Source: Bradyrhizobium sp. CCBAU 51765 (GTDB lineage Bacteria > Pseudomonadota > Alphaproteobacteria > Rhizobiales > Xanthobacteraceae). Taken from it: a stretch of 64,000 nt of DNA. A program made the translations under genes and the position numbers. The DNA lies in the NCBI RefSeq assembly GCF_015291725.1, contig NZ_CP030038.1:4763001-4827000 (forward strand), in the 5' to 3' direction. Shown here piece by piece: positions 1-6,356 of the stretch (the stretch's first letter is position 1; the number at the start of each line of letters is the position of its first letter). Below the pieces are notes generated by a model. It was not told the origin of the DNA. It was given only the letters and a program-made list of their open reading frames with translations, and did not search any database.

Positions 1-1094
1 GCGCCGTGGGAGTTGTGGGTGACCCACCATTGATTGCGGTAGGACGCGCCCGGCAGCGTGGTGTAGCCGGCCGGCTTGAATTTCTCGGGGTCGCCGCCGC
101 GCGCGATGTCCTCGACAACCGTTGAAGGCACGATCTGGCGGCCGTTGAAGCGGCCGTGATTGCGCATGGTTTCGCCGAAGCGGGCGAGATCGCGCAAAGT
201 CGTGGAGAGACCGCCGCCGCCGCTCTCGGTGCCGATGCGGTCGACGTGATAATACGCGTCCTCCTCCGCGCCCATCGGCTGCCAGATCCGCTCGGACAAG
301 AACTCCGACAGCGTCATGCCGCTGGCGCGCCGGATGATCCAGGCCAGCACGTCGGTGTTGACGGTCTTGTAGGCGAAGGCCTTGCCGTGCTCGCCCTGCT
401 TCTTCTGCGCGATGAGGAAATCGAAGATGGTGGTCGGGCCGTCATAATCCGCCGGGATCGGCGCCATGCCGTTGGCGCGCCGCAGGCCCCACACGTCCGA
501 ATTCTTGTCGGTGTAGACCTCGGTGTAGAGAAGCCCCGTGGTCATATCCATGACCTCGTGCACGCGCGCGTCGCCGAACGCGCTCGCCTTCAGCTCCGGC
601 ACGTAGTCCGTCACCGGTGCCTGCGGATCGATCTTGCCCTCGGCGACCAGAATGCCGGCGAGCACGCCGGTGAACGACTTCGTCACCGACATCCCGATAT
701 GCGGCTTGTGCGGCTGCAGCGCGCCGAAATAGCGCTCATAGATCAGCCTGCCCCGATGCAGCACGGCGATGCCGTCGGTGTACGTCTCCTCCAGCATCTT
801 TGCGAAGGTCATGGGCCGGCCGTCCATCGTGGTCGAGGCGACCGCGCCGATGTCGTGGTCCGCGCACGGCAGCACCGACGCAGGCCCTGCCCCGCGCCAG
901 ACGTTCACCGTCGGCACCAGCTGGCGGATGTTGCTCCATGCCCAGCGCAGTTCGGGGAAGCTGCGGAACGAGCCGTTCTGGAAGGTGATGGTGCGGTCGG
1001 GTGCCGGCGGGAAGCCGCGCATCCAGCCGAGGGTTTCGGGGTCGGTGGCGGCGGCAGTGGCGGATGACTGGCTGGCAGCAGTAGCGACGGACAT
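1..1094 (-). CDS. Serine hydrolase, beta-lactamase/esterase (class C-like) family, 3' end outside window
   Basis: The protein is read on the minus strand from an ATG at 1092-1094 and stays open to the window edge, so about 364 N-terminal residues are present and the C-terminus is missing. An SxxK motif (SVTK, residues 135-138) sits in the context GMSVTKSFTG, which is typical of penicillin-binding-protein-like esterases. A Tyr241 in AYKTVNTDV is a plausible catalytic base. There is no clear signal peptide, so a cytoplasmic location is more likely. Family membership is well supported; the substrate (an ester, amide or lactam) cannot be read from the sequence. Confidence 0.85.
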   Translation of the reverse strand, partial: MSVATAASQSSATAAATDPETLGWMRGFPPAPDRTITFQNGSFRSFPELRWAWSNIRQLVPTVNVWRGAGPASVLPCADHDIGAVASTTMDGRPMTFAKMLEETYTDGIAVLHRGRLIYERYFGALQPHKPHIGMSVTKSFTGVLAGILVAEGKIDPQAPVTDYVPELKASAFGDARVHEVMDMTTGLLYTEVYTDKNSDVWGLRRANGMAPIPADYDGPTTIFDFLIAQKKQGEHGKAFAYKTVNTDVLAWIIRRASGMTLSEFLSERIWQPMGAEEDAYYHVDRIGTESGGGGLSTTLRDLARFGETMRNHGRFNGRQIVPSTVVEDIARGGDPEKFKPAGYTTLPGASYRNQWWVTHNSHG

Positions 1095-1224
1095 GAAGGC
1101 GAGCTCCGGAGGGGACCATACGGATCACCTATCACGGGAGAACGTGACGGAGATCCGACGTTTGCGCCGGGGCGCTACGCACGATCCTATTGGCCCCGCT
1201 GCGACGCTTCGCAGCGGGTGCTGC

Positions 1225-2298
1225 TCACATGGGCGGGCCCAGGAACTTGAATGGCTCAGCCGCCTCGAATTTCGCCGTCGCATCGCCGGAGAAAATGCGC
1301 GACTGTTGGAGCCCCAGATCGAGCTTCTTCACTTTTCCCTTCTCAGGTGAGAAATCGATCGCCTTGAGATCCACCCAGAATATGTTCGGGGTCAGCACGG
1401 ATTCGAAGAAGTACAGCTTGCGCTGATGGTCGGCGACGGTGCGCCACCGCGTCGAGGAAATGTTCGGCTGCTCCGGCGTTGAAATGCCGAACGGCACGGA
1501 CACGTTGCGGATCACGCTGAAGACGCTGGCGACGGCGCGGTCGGGATCTTCATCTTTCGGAATCGCGTCGACGTAGAAGGACGCACGCACGAACCGGTCT
1601 GCCGCACGGTTCGTGCCCGGCAGCATCACCGTGCCGCCGATCTCCTTCCAATACTCGTTCAGCGCCAGTTGCTGTTCGAAGATCGGGGAATTCGTCATCA
1701 CCTGGTACTTGCGGTCGTGATGGATGACCGGCCGGCCATTGATGTATTCGATGATCGCGCTGTCGCCCGTGGCATCCGAGAGAGACAGGTGAAGCGTGGT
1801 GAGCAATTTCTGTCCGGGCACGTTGTCGGTGACGATCGTGAAAGGATCGGTCTCGAGGACCGCAACCGCGTCCCGGACGGTGGCGAAATTGTCGAGCACG
1901 TATTGGGCCCAGGCGGCAATGGACAGGCCGGGCTTGCCGGAATCCAGCTTCGGGTATTCGGATTCGGTGAGCCAGAGGACGTTGGCGACCAGCCCTGCCT
2001 CGTTCATCCCGTCCGATGTCGAAACCTCGTAAGCGGAAGCAACAACGCTGCCGAACTTGGATTTCCATTTCAGCGAGTTCGGTCCGCCCTCTCCGCTGCG
2101 CGCCATGCCTCTCGGGAAGATCCAGAGATTGGTCGGCATCTCAAACCGCCAGTCCATCGACCGCGCCGTGACGACCTGGTTGTTGGCGCCGAGATAAACC
2201 AGCCGCGTACAGGCGAGCGAGAGCGATGGTGCAACGGCGATCACAGCCGCCATGCTCGCCAGGAAAATGCGCGATAGGGCCGGACTCTTCATTGTCAT
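1225..2298 (-). CDS. Secreted choloylglycine hydrolase / penicillin V acylase family Ntn-hydrolase
   Basis: A 357-residue protein with a hydrophobic signal peptide (about residues 8-29) ending directly before Cys30. In this family that Cys becomes the N-terminal nucleophile after processing. Arg46 and Asp49 (in ARSMDW) lie 16 and 19 residues after the Cys, the same spacing as Arg18 and Asp21 relative to Cys2 in bile salt hydrolase. This supports an active linear-amide C-N hydrolase exported to the periplasm. Natural substrates of proteobacterial members include acyl-homoserine lactones and penicillin V; which applies here is unknown. The gene stands alone between the serine hydrolase and the TetR gene. 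Confidence 0.88.
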   Translation of the reverse strand: MTMKSPALSRIFLASMAAVIAVAPSLSLACTRLVYLGANNQVVTARSMDWRFEMPTNLWIFPRGMARSGEGGPNSLKWKSKFGSVVASAYEVSTSDGMNEAGLVANVLWLTESEYPKLDSGKPGLSIAAWAQYVLDNFATVRDAVAVLETDPFTIVTDNVPGQKLLTTLHLSLSDATGDSAIIEYINGRPVIHHDRKYQVMTNSPIFEQQLALNEYWKEIGGTVMLPGTNRAADRFVRASFYVDAIPKDEDPDRAVASVFSVIRNVSVPFGISTPEQPNISSTRWRTVADHQRKLYFFESVLTPNIFWVDLKAIDFSPEKGKVKKLDLGLQQSRIFSGDATAKFEAAEPFKFLGPPM

Positions 2299-2419
2299 CG
2301 AACTCGCGATAGCTCTTGAACCGACAAGAGCACGCTACAAGCTTCGATGATCCGTCATCATGAGGTAAGTCAAACTGCGAGGTGCACGGAGCCAGCGTGC
2401 TTGTCCCCGGCGACTGAGG

Positions 2420-3013
2420 TCACACCGGTTTTGCAAGCAGCCCCGAAGCCAGGCAACGGAAGGCCTCGACAGCTTTCGGGAGAACCTTTTTGGGATCCTT
2501 GCTGGCCGCAATCCAGAGGGCGGCGTTGAGCGCGGCGCCGTTGAGAAGCCGCGCTGCGGCCTCGGTGTCCACCGGCCTCAGAATTCCCCGTGCAATCAGC
2601 CGCTCCACGGTCGCCTTGGTCGCCTGCAGGCAACTGTTCTGGCTCGGCCATTGCGATGGATCTCCCAGGACCGCCGGCCCGTCGAGCAGAACAATGCGCT
2701 GGACTTCGGGATCGAGCGCCATCTCGATATAGGCCGCGCCCTCGGCCAGCAGCCCCTCCCAGTCGTCTCCCGCCTGGCCGCCGATCTGCTGCGCACGCGA
2801 AGCCATCTCAGCGTCGATCTGGTGAACCACCGCAGCCAGCAGCCCACGCTTGTCCCCGAAATTGTGGTAAAGGGCCCCTCGCGTCAGACCGACATCGGCG
2901 GTCAACTCATCCATGGAGGCGGCAGAGTAGCCCTTCTCGGCAAAGGCCTTTCGCGCCGCCGCGATCAGCTTTGCGTGGTTCTCCTCCATCCTTTCGATGC
3001 GCCGCTTCGCCAT
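2420..3013 (-). CDS. TetR/AcrR family transcriptional regulator
   Basis: A 197-residue regulator with an N-terminal TetR helix-turn-helix (about residues 10-55, containing MDELTADVGLTRGALYHNFG) and a helical ligand-binding C-terminal domain. The ATG at 3011-3013 was preferred over an upstream GTG at 3034 because the GTG lies inside the first operator palindrome. It is divergent from the Rid-family gene at 3175, and three palindromes lie between them, so it probably represses itself and that neighbour. The ligand is unknown. Confidence 0.9.
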   Translation of the reverse strand: MAKRRIERMEENHAKLIAAARKAFAEKGYSAASMDELTADVGLTRGALYHNFGDKRGLLAAVVHQIDAEMASRAQQIGGQAGDDWEGLLAEGAAYIEMALDPEVQRIVLLDGPAVLGDPSQWPSQNSCLQATKATVERLIARGILRPVDTEAAARLLNGAALNAALWIAASKDPKKVLPKAVEAFRCLASGLLAKPV

Positions 3014-3031
3014 CAATGGTCGCCCCGAGCT

Positions 3032-3050
3032 CACATACGCAGCGTATGTG
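3032..3050. promoter_or_regulatory. TetR-type operator 1, perfect palindrome
   Basis: CACATACGCAGCGTATGTG is a perfect 9+1+9 palindrome starting 19 bases upstream of the TetR start codon. It is the best of three related sites in this promoter region and is inferred to be a binding site of the adjacent TetR protein. Confidence 0.75.
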
Positions 3051-3054
3051 AATT

Positions 3055-3073
3055 GACATACGCCACGTATGTC
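3055..3073. promoter_or_regulatory. TetR-type operator 2
   Basis: GACATACGCCACGTATGTC matches the first site in its core (ACATACG / CGTATGT), with 8 of 9 arm positions paired. Its centre lies 23 bases from that of operator 1, about two helical turns. Confidence 0.7.
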
Positions 3074-3080
3074 TGTATCT

Positions 3081-3099
3081 CACATACGCTCCGTATGTC
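3081..3099. promoter_or_regulatory. TetR-type operator 3
   Basis: CACATACGCTCCGTATGTC has the same ACATACG / CGTATGT core with 7 of 9 arm positions paired. Its centre is 26 bases from that of operator 2. It is the site nearest the Rid-family gene. Confidence 0.65.
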
Positions 3100-3174
3100 A
3101 AAGGGCGACCGCGTGAACCTTGGTCGTTCGCGCTCGCTCCTTGCATGCCGGCAGCGATGAAAAGGAATCATGAG

Positions 3175-3573
3175 ATGGCACAGCGAGAAGCGGTCTTTCC
3201 CGCCAACAGGCATGCACTTTACGAGGCCCATGGCTATTCGGCCGCGATCCGATCCGGCGACCTTCTCTTTGTCTCCGGGCAGGTCGGCAGCCGTTCCGAT
3301 GGGACCCCCGAACCTGATTTCGGACGTCAGGTCCGATTGGCCTTCGACAACCTGCAGGCGACGCTGGAAGCCGCCGGCTGCTCCTTCGCCGATATCGTCG
3401 ATGTGACGACGTTTCACACGGATCCCGAAAACCAGTTCGAGACCATCATGGCCGTCAAGAACCAGATCTTCAGCGCTCCGCCCTATCCCAACTGGACGGC
3501 GATCGGTGTGAACTGGCTTGCCGGCTTCGATTTCGAGATCAAGGTGATCGCTCGCATTCCCCAAGCGACATAG
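3175..3573 (+). CDS. Rid (YjgF/YER057c/UK114) family protein
   Basis: A 132-residue protein with the chorismate-mutase-like Rid fold: SGQVG near the N-terminus, the long helix VRLAFDNLQATLEAAG, then DIVDVTTF. The ATG at 3175 was chosen because AAAGGA lies 8 bases upstream; ATGs at 3145 and 3157 have no such site. Canonical RidA enzymes hydrolyse 2-aminoacrylate-type imines using an Arg in an AR-S-C-V-E-V segment. Here that segment reads NWTAIGVNWLAG with no Arg, so imine deaminase activity is doubtful. It is divergent from a TetR gene across three operators and is probably its target. Confidence 0.88.
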   Translation: MAQREAVFPANRHALYEAHGYSAAIRSGDLLFVSGQVGSRSDGTPEPDFGRQVRLAFDNLQATLEAAGCSFADIVDVTTFHTDPENQFETIMAVKNQIFSAPPYPNWTAIGVNWLAGFDFEIKVIARIPQAT

Positions 3574-3595
3574 GCGTTGCTGTCGAAGCGGTTCG

Positions 3596-3775
3596 ATGAG
3601 CTTCGGGCCGGCGCAGGCGCCTCGCTCCCATGTCGCGGTCGATCTCGCCGGCGGCGCGCTGATCGAACTGCTCAACGACACGCCGCACCCTCCGCGCCCA
3701 TATCGCTGCTCTATCCACGCAGCCGCGCGTGCTTGCGTTTGTCGGCAGCATCGATGCCGGCCCGCCTCACGCCAG
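3596..3775 (+). pseudogene. Decayed C-terminal remnant of a LysR-type regulator
   Basis: Between the Rid gene and the antitoxin gene, three reading frames joined in order resemble the end of a LysR effector domain. The pieces are SHVAVDLAGGALIELLNDTP (frame of 3596), then APISLLYPRSR in a second frame, then VLAFVGSIDAG in a third. The order and spacing match the usual GxLvelL..PihllYP..r...F ending of LysR proteins. There is no start, no HTH, and at least two frameshifts, so it cannot be functional. It marks a recombination or deletion scar next to the toxin-antitoxin genes. Confidence 0.5.
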
Positions 3776-3901
3776 ACATTCACAGTGTAGCGGCTCCGGA
3801 TAAGTCTCCGAATTTCGTATCATGCGACACTATCCGGGACATCTCGCGTTTGTGCCGGGGTGCTGCGCGCCGATCGCGACCGGCACGCCGGCTCGCGCCA
3901 G

Positions 3902-3929
3902 TTGTAGTCTCCGGTTTTCCGGCTATATT
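3902..3929 (+). promoter_or_regulatory. Candidate sigma-70-type promoter of the vapBC-like operon
   Basis: TTGTAG (3902-3907) and TATATT (3924-3929) are 16 bases apart, 22 bases upstream of the antitoxin start. The spacer contains CCGGTTTTCCGG (3911-3922), a short inverted repeat that could be the autoregulatory operator expected for a type II antitoxin. Confidence 0.45.
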
Positions 3930-3951
3930 ACTGGAAATACCCGAGGACGGC

Positions 3952-4251
3952 ATGGGAAACTCACAGAAGCGCGCCATCCAGAACTATCGGTCCCGCCTCA
4001 GTAAGCGCGGCTTGGCGCGTTTCGAAGTGCTCGGCCGGAATGCCGACCGCGATTTGATCCGTTCGCTCGCCAAACGGCTGTCGGAGGACACGCCAGAGGC
4101 CTTGGAGCTTCGCGCCACCGTGAGCAAATCGGTCGGAGGCCAGCCGCCCAAGCCGGGCGGCATCCTTGCCGCATTGCGTCGCTCCCCGCTCGTCGGAGCC
4201 GATCTCGACTTGTTTCGCCCCCGCGAAAAGAGCCGCAAGGTCGACCTGTGA
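3952..4251 (+). CDS. Type II antitoxin, VapB-like
   Basis: A 99-residue basic protein beginning MGNSQKRAIQNYRSRLSKRG. The ATG at 3952 is preceded by GAGGA. Longer in-frame upstream sequence is the decayed LysR region and is not part of the gene. Its end overlaps the toxin start by four bases (GTGA), the usual translational coupling of an antitoxin-toxin pair. The middle (SLAKRLSEDTPEALELRATVSKSV) resembles small antitoxin-like proteins paired with PIN toxins. The DNA-binding fold is not identifiable by eye, so the antitoxin role rests mainly on position. Confidence 0.75.
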   Translation: MGNSQKRAIQNYRSRLSKRGLARFEVLGRNADRDLIRSLAKRLSEDTPEALELRATVSKSVGGQPPKPGGILAALRRSPLVGADLDLFRPREKSRKVDL

Positions 4252-4682
4252 CGCGCTATCTCCTCGACACCAACATCATCAGCAACGTCGTCAAGCCGCG
4301 ACCGTCGGAATCGCTGATGTCATGGATGTCGATGCAGCGCGACGAGGACCTGTTCATCGCCTCCTTGACCGTTGCGGAAATCCGCCGCGGCATTTTGGAG
4401 AAACAGCGAGGCAAGAAGCGCGATCTCCTCGACGTCTGGTTCTCAGGGCCTGAAGGACCGCAGGCGCTTTTTGCAGCCCGCATCCTGTCCTTCGACGACA
4501 AGGCGGGACTCGTCTGGGCGCGACTGATGGCCGAAGGCAAGACGACGGGCAAACCGCGAAACGCGCTCGACATGATCATCGCCGCCGTCGCCGCTGCGAA
4601 CGACTGCGTGGTGGTGACGGACAACGAAAAGGATTTTGCCGGGATCACGGTCTTCAACCCGGTCCGAAGCGACACCCATTGA
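4248..4682 (+). CDS. PIN-domain ribonuclease toxin, VapC-like
   Basis: A 144-residue single-domain PIN protein. The acidic metal-binding residues expected of a PIN nuclease are visible: Asp7 (YLLDTN), Glu44 (VAEIRRG), Asp108 (ALDMIIAA), and Asp125/Asp129 (VTDNEKDF). VapC-type toxins cleave tRNA or rRNA to halt translation until neutralised by the antitoxin. The start is GTG, overlapping the antitoxin stop. The gene converges on a second PIN module only 56 bases away. Confidence 0.9.
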   Translation: MTRYLLDTNIISNVVKPRPSESLMSWMSMQRDEDLFIASLTVAEIRRGILEKQRGKKRDLLDVWFSGPEGPQALFAARILSFDDKAGLVWARLMAEGKTTGKPRNALDMIIAAVAAANDCVVVTDNEKDFAGITVFNPVRSDTH

Positions 4683-4699
4683 TCTCGTTGTGTTGTCGC

Positions 4700-4730
4700 G
4701 ATGGGTTTGGCTGCGCTCCACGCATCCTAC
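4700..4730. repeat. Half copy of the 'GATGGGT...CATCCTAC' intergenic repeat
   Basis: A diverged single arm of the palindromic element that is complete at 26879-26964. It lies between the two convergent toxin genes. Confidence 0.6.
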
Positions 4731-4738
4731 GCGCTAGA

Positions 4739-5179
4739 CTAGCGCGCGCCGGCTTCGGCAAGCCCCCGCATCAGGTTCGGCGTCGACCAGGTCGCAACGC
4801 CTGTTCCCGCGAAGTCGCGGTCTGTCGTCCAAACATCGGCCTCGACACTCCAGGCCAGCGCTAGCACGTGCGCGTCGCGCACTGAACCGTTGCGGCTCGG
4901 CACGGAGTCGCGAAGGAATTCTTCGCAGCGAACAAGATCAGGTTCGAGGGCGGCGACAGGGACAACCGTGAGCAACTCCGCGAGATCGTCGAGCACATCG
5001 AGCAGCTCCGGGCGCTTCAATCCGAGCTCGATCCGTCCGCGCGCTTCCTGGATGACGCGGTCCGTCGTGACCAGGATCGCGCCCGCGGCGGCTTTCAGCA
5101 TTGCGCCGGAGCTTCGGCCCCGAGCGGCGGCAATCAGGATGGCCGCGTCGATGACGATCGTCGTCGACGGCAGTTTCAC
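4739..5179 (-). CDS. PIN-domain toxin of a second toxin-antitoxin module
   Basis: A 146-residue PIN protein with the family acidic residues at Asp11 (VIDAAIL), Glu45 (VIQEARG), Asp102 (VRDAHVLALA) and Asp120/Asp122 (TTDRDF). The GTG at 5177-5179 was chosen because it overlaps the antitoxin stop codon (GTGA) exactly as in the neighbouring module. The open frame continues upstream, but those codons overlap the antitoxin gene. Its sequence is clearly different from the other PIN toxin, so this is a separate module rather than a recent duplication. Confidence 0.85.
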   Translation of the reverse strand: MKLPSTTIVIDAAILIAAARGRSSGAMLKAAAGAILVTTDRVIQEARGRIELGLKRPELLDVLDDLAELLTVVPVAALEPDLVRCEEFLRDSVPSRNGSVRDAHVLALAWSVEADVWTTDRDFAGTGVATWSTPNLMRGLAEAGAR

Positions 5180-5460
5180 TTCGGCTTGCCCGTCAGGGCT
5201 TTCACGGTGGCGACGGACCAATCGACCGGATCGACATCGCCGAATGCGGCCAGCGCCGCGTCGTCCGCAGCCGCGTCGCGCCCCTTGGCGAGCTTCTCGG
5301 CGCGCCTCAACACCGCGGCCAAACGATCGGGATCGGCCGACTTGAGCGGGATCAGCAACCCCACCGTCCGCTCGCCCGACTTCACAGGCGTCGGCCCCGG
5401 CAGCGCCCCGATCGCCTCGCCGGAAATCTTCTGGAGATCGCGGATGCTGATGTGGGCCAT
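5176..5460 (-). CDS. Antitoxin of the second PIN module
   Basis: A 94-residue protein starting MAHISIRDLQKISGEAIGAL. The N-terminus resembles the short Phd/YefM or AbrB-type DNA-binding segment of antitoxins, and the acidic C-terminal half (DAAADDAALAAFGDVDPVDW) would be the toxin-binding tail. The start lies three bases from a strong inverted repeat that probably carries both promoter and operator. It is coupled to the downstream toxin by an overlap of three bases. The antitoxin role is inferred from position and size. Confidence 0.8.
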   Translation of the reverse strand: MAHISIRDLQKISGEAIGALPGPTPVKSGERTVGLLIPLKSADPDRLAAVLRRAEKLAKGRDAAADDAALAAFGDVDPVDWSVATVKALTGKPK

Positions 5461-5463
5461 GCG

Positions 5464-5487
5464 GATTACATACGACTATATGTAATC
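5464..5487 (-). promoter_or_regulatory. Operator palindrome of the second toxin-antitoxin module
   Basis: GATTACATA (5464-5472) and TATGTAATC (5479-5487) form perfect 9-base arms around a 6-base centre, three bases upstream of the antitoxin ATG. On the minus strand TATAGT lies inside the palindrome and could serve as a -10 element, which would leave only a very short 5' leader. The role as autoregulatory operator is inferred. Confidence 0.65.
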
Positions 5488-5549
5488 GATTGCAAGGTTT
5501 GCAGACTGGACAGGTTGTGTGGGTGGAGGAAAGCGATCCCCAATCAAGA

Positions 5550-5577
5550 ATGGGTTCGCTGCGCTCTACCCATCCTA
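5550..5577. repeat. Half copy of the 'GATGGGT...CATCCTAC' intergenic repeat
   Basis: A single arm, minus one short deletion, of the same palindromic element that is complete at 26879-26964. Confidence 0.65.
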
Positions 5578-5608
5578 AGGTTTGTTACGCTCACGGGAGC
5601 GTTGGGCA

Positions 5609-6062
5609 TCATAAGTGGGTTACCGAATAGCTAAGGTTCGGGATAAAGGAAATGCCCCACATCCGTTGGATCATCACTTGTGCTGTTTTCAGTGCAAGCT
5701 GAGTGTCCGTTGCGTTCGGCACATATTCCGACTTATGGACAATTGGCGATTTCCAACATCGCCGAGTCGAGCAGGAGGTAGAAGGTGTTTAGGAAATCGA
5801 GATATTCGCCCCACCTTCTTACGATGTCCTCAATCCGCCCAGGTTTGCTTTGCTCCTGATCTCCTTCCAAAGCCTCAATGCGGAGCATGATCCGGCCGTC
5901 CCTGCAGATTTTTATCTTGTAAGAACCCGTCTCACACGAAAAGACCTCTTTTGTCATTTGGTCACGATGCCAGCCTTCGCGCTCCCGACTTGAAAAGTCG
6001 GGTTCACTGCACGCCCAAAATGGCCGCGATGGATAAAAGGCAGTGAACTGGCCTGTTGTCAC
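5609..6062 (-). pseudogene. Hypothetical gene split by a frameshift
   Basis: The minus strand carries a 109-codon frame (6062 to 5733) whose end (RIEDIVRRWGEYLDFLNTFY then LLLDSAMLEIANC) has normal protein-like composition. Just before its stop another frame takes over with equally protein-like sequence (HKSEYVPNATDTQLALKTAQ then VMIQRMWGISFIPNLSYSV) ending at 5609. Joined, they would give roughly 150 residues. A one-base indel around 5735-5740 best explains this; sequencing error is possible. The true start may be an internal Met at 5957. GC content is visibly lower than in flanking genes. I recognise no family. Confidence 0.45.
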
Positions 6063-6356
6063 GGAGTGGCACTCCTTAATGCTGTTCAGCAGCTATTCAA
6101 CTGACCCTTGGGGCCTGCGTATTGATTTGATGTCCGTCCGGCAGGCGCCGACCTCGCGCAGCGACAGATTATGCGGTACTCTAACCCGCCGGCTCTGGGT
6201 CATTCAGAGCGACAGCACTCACGTCCCGCCGCCCATTCAGGCGTAGCTCGCATCTAGAAAAATGGCTTCTGTGGGAAAAACCGCCGCATACATCTCCCAT
6301 GCGGTCACCCACTTCGAGTGTTTTCGCCTAGACTAAGACAACTCAAGGGATTCTGA

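Noticed and set aside
6262..6336. 25-codon ORF upstream of the guaA stop region (MASVGKTAAYISHAVTHFEC...)
   Set aside because: No ribosome-binding site, no hydrophobic helix or recognisable motif, and an unrelated low-GC context; too weak to call.
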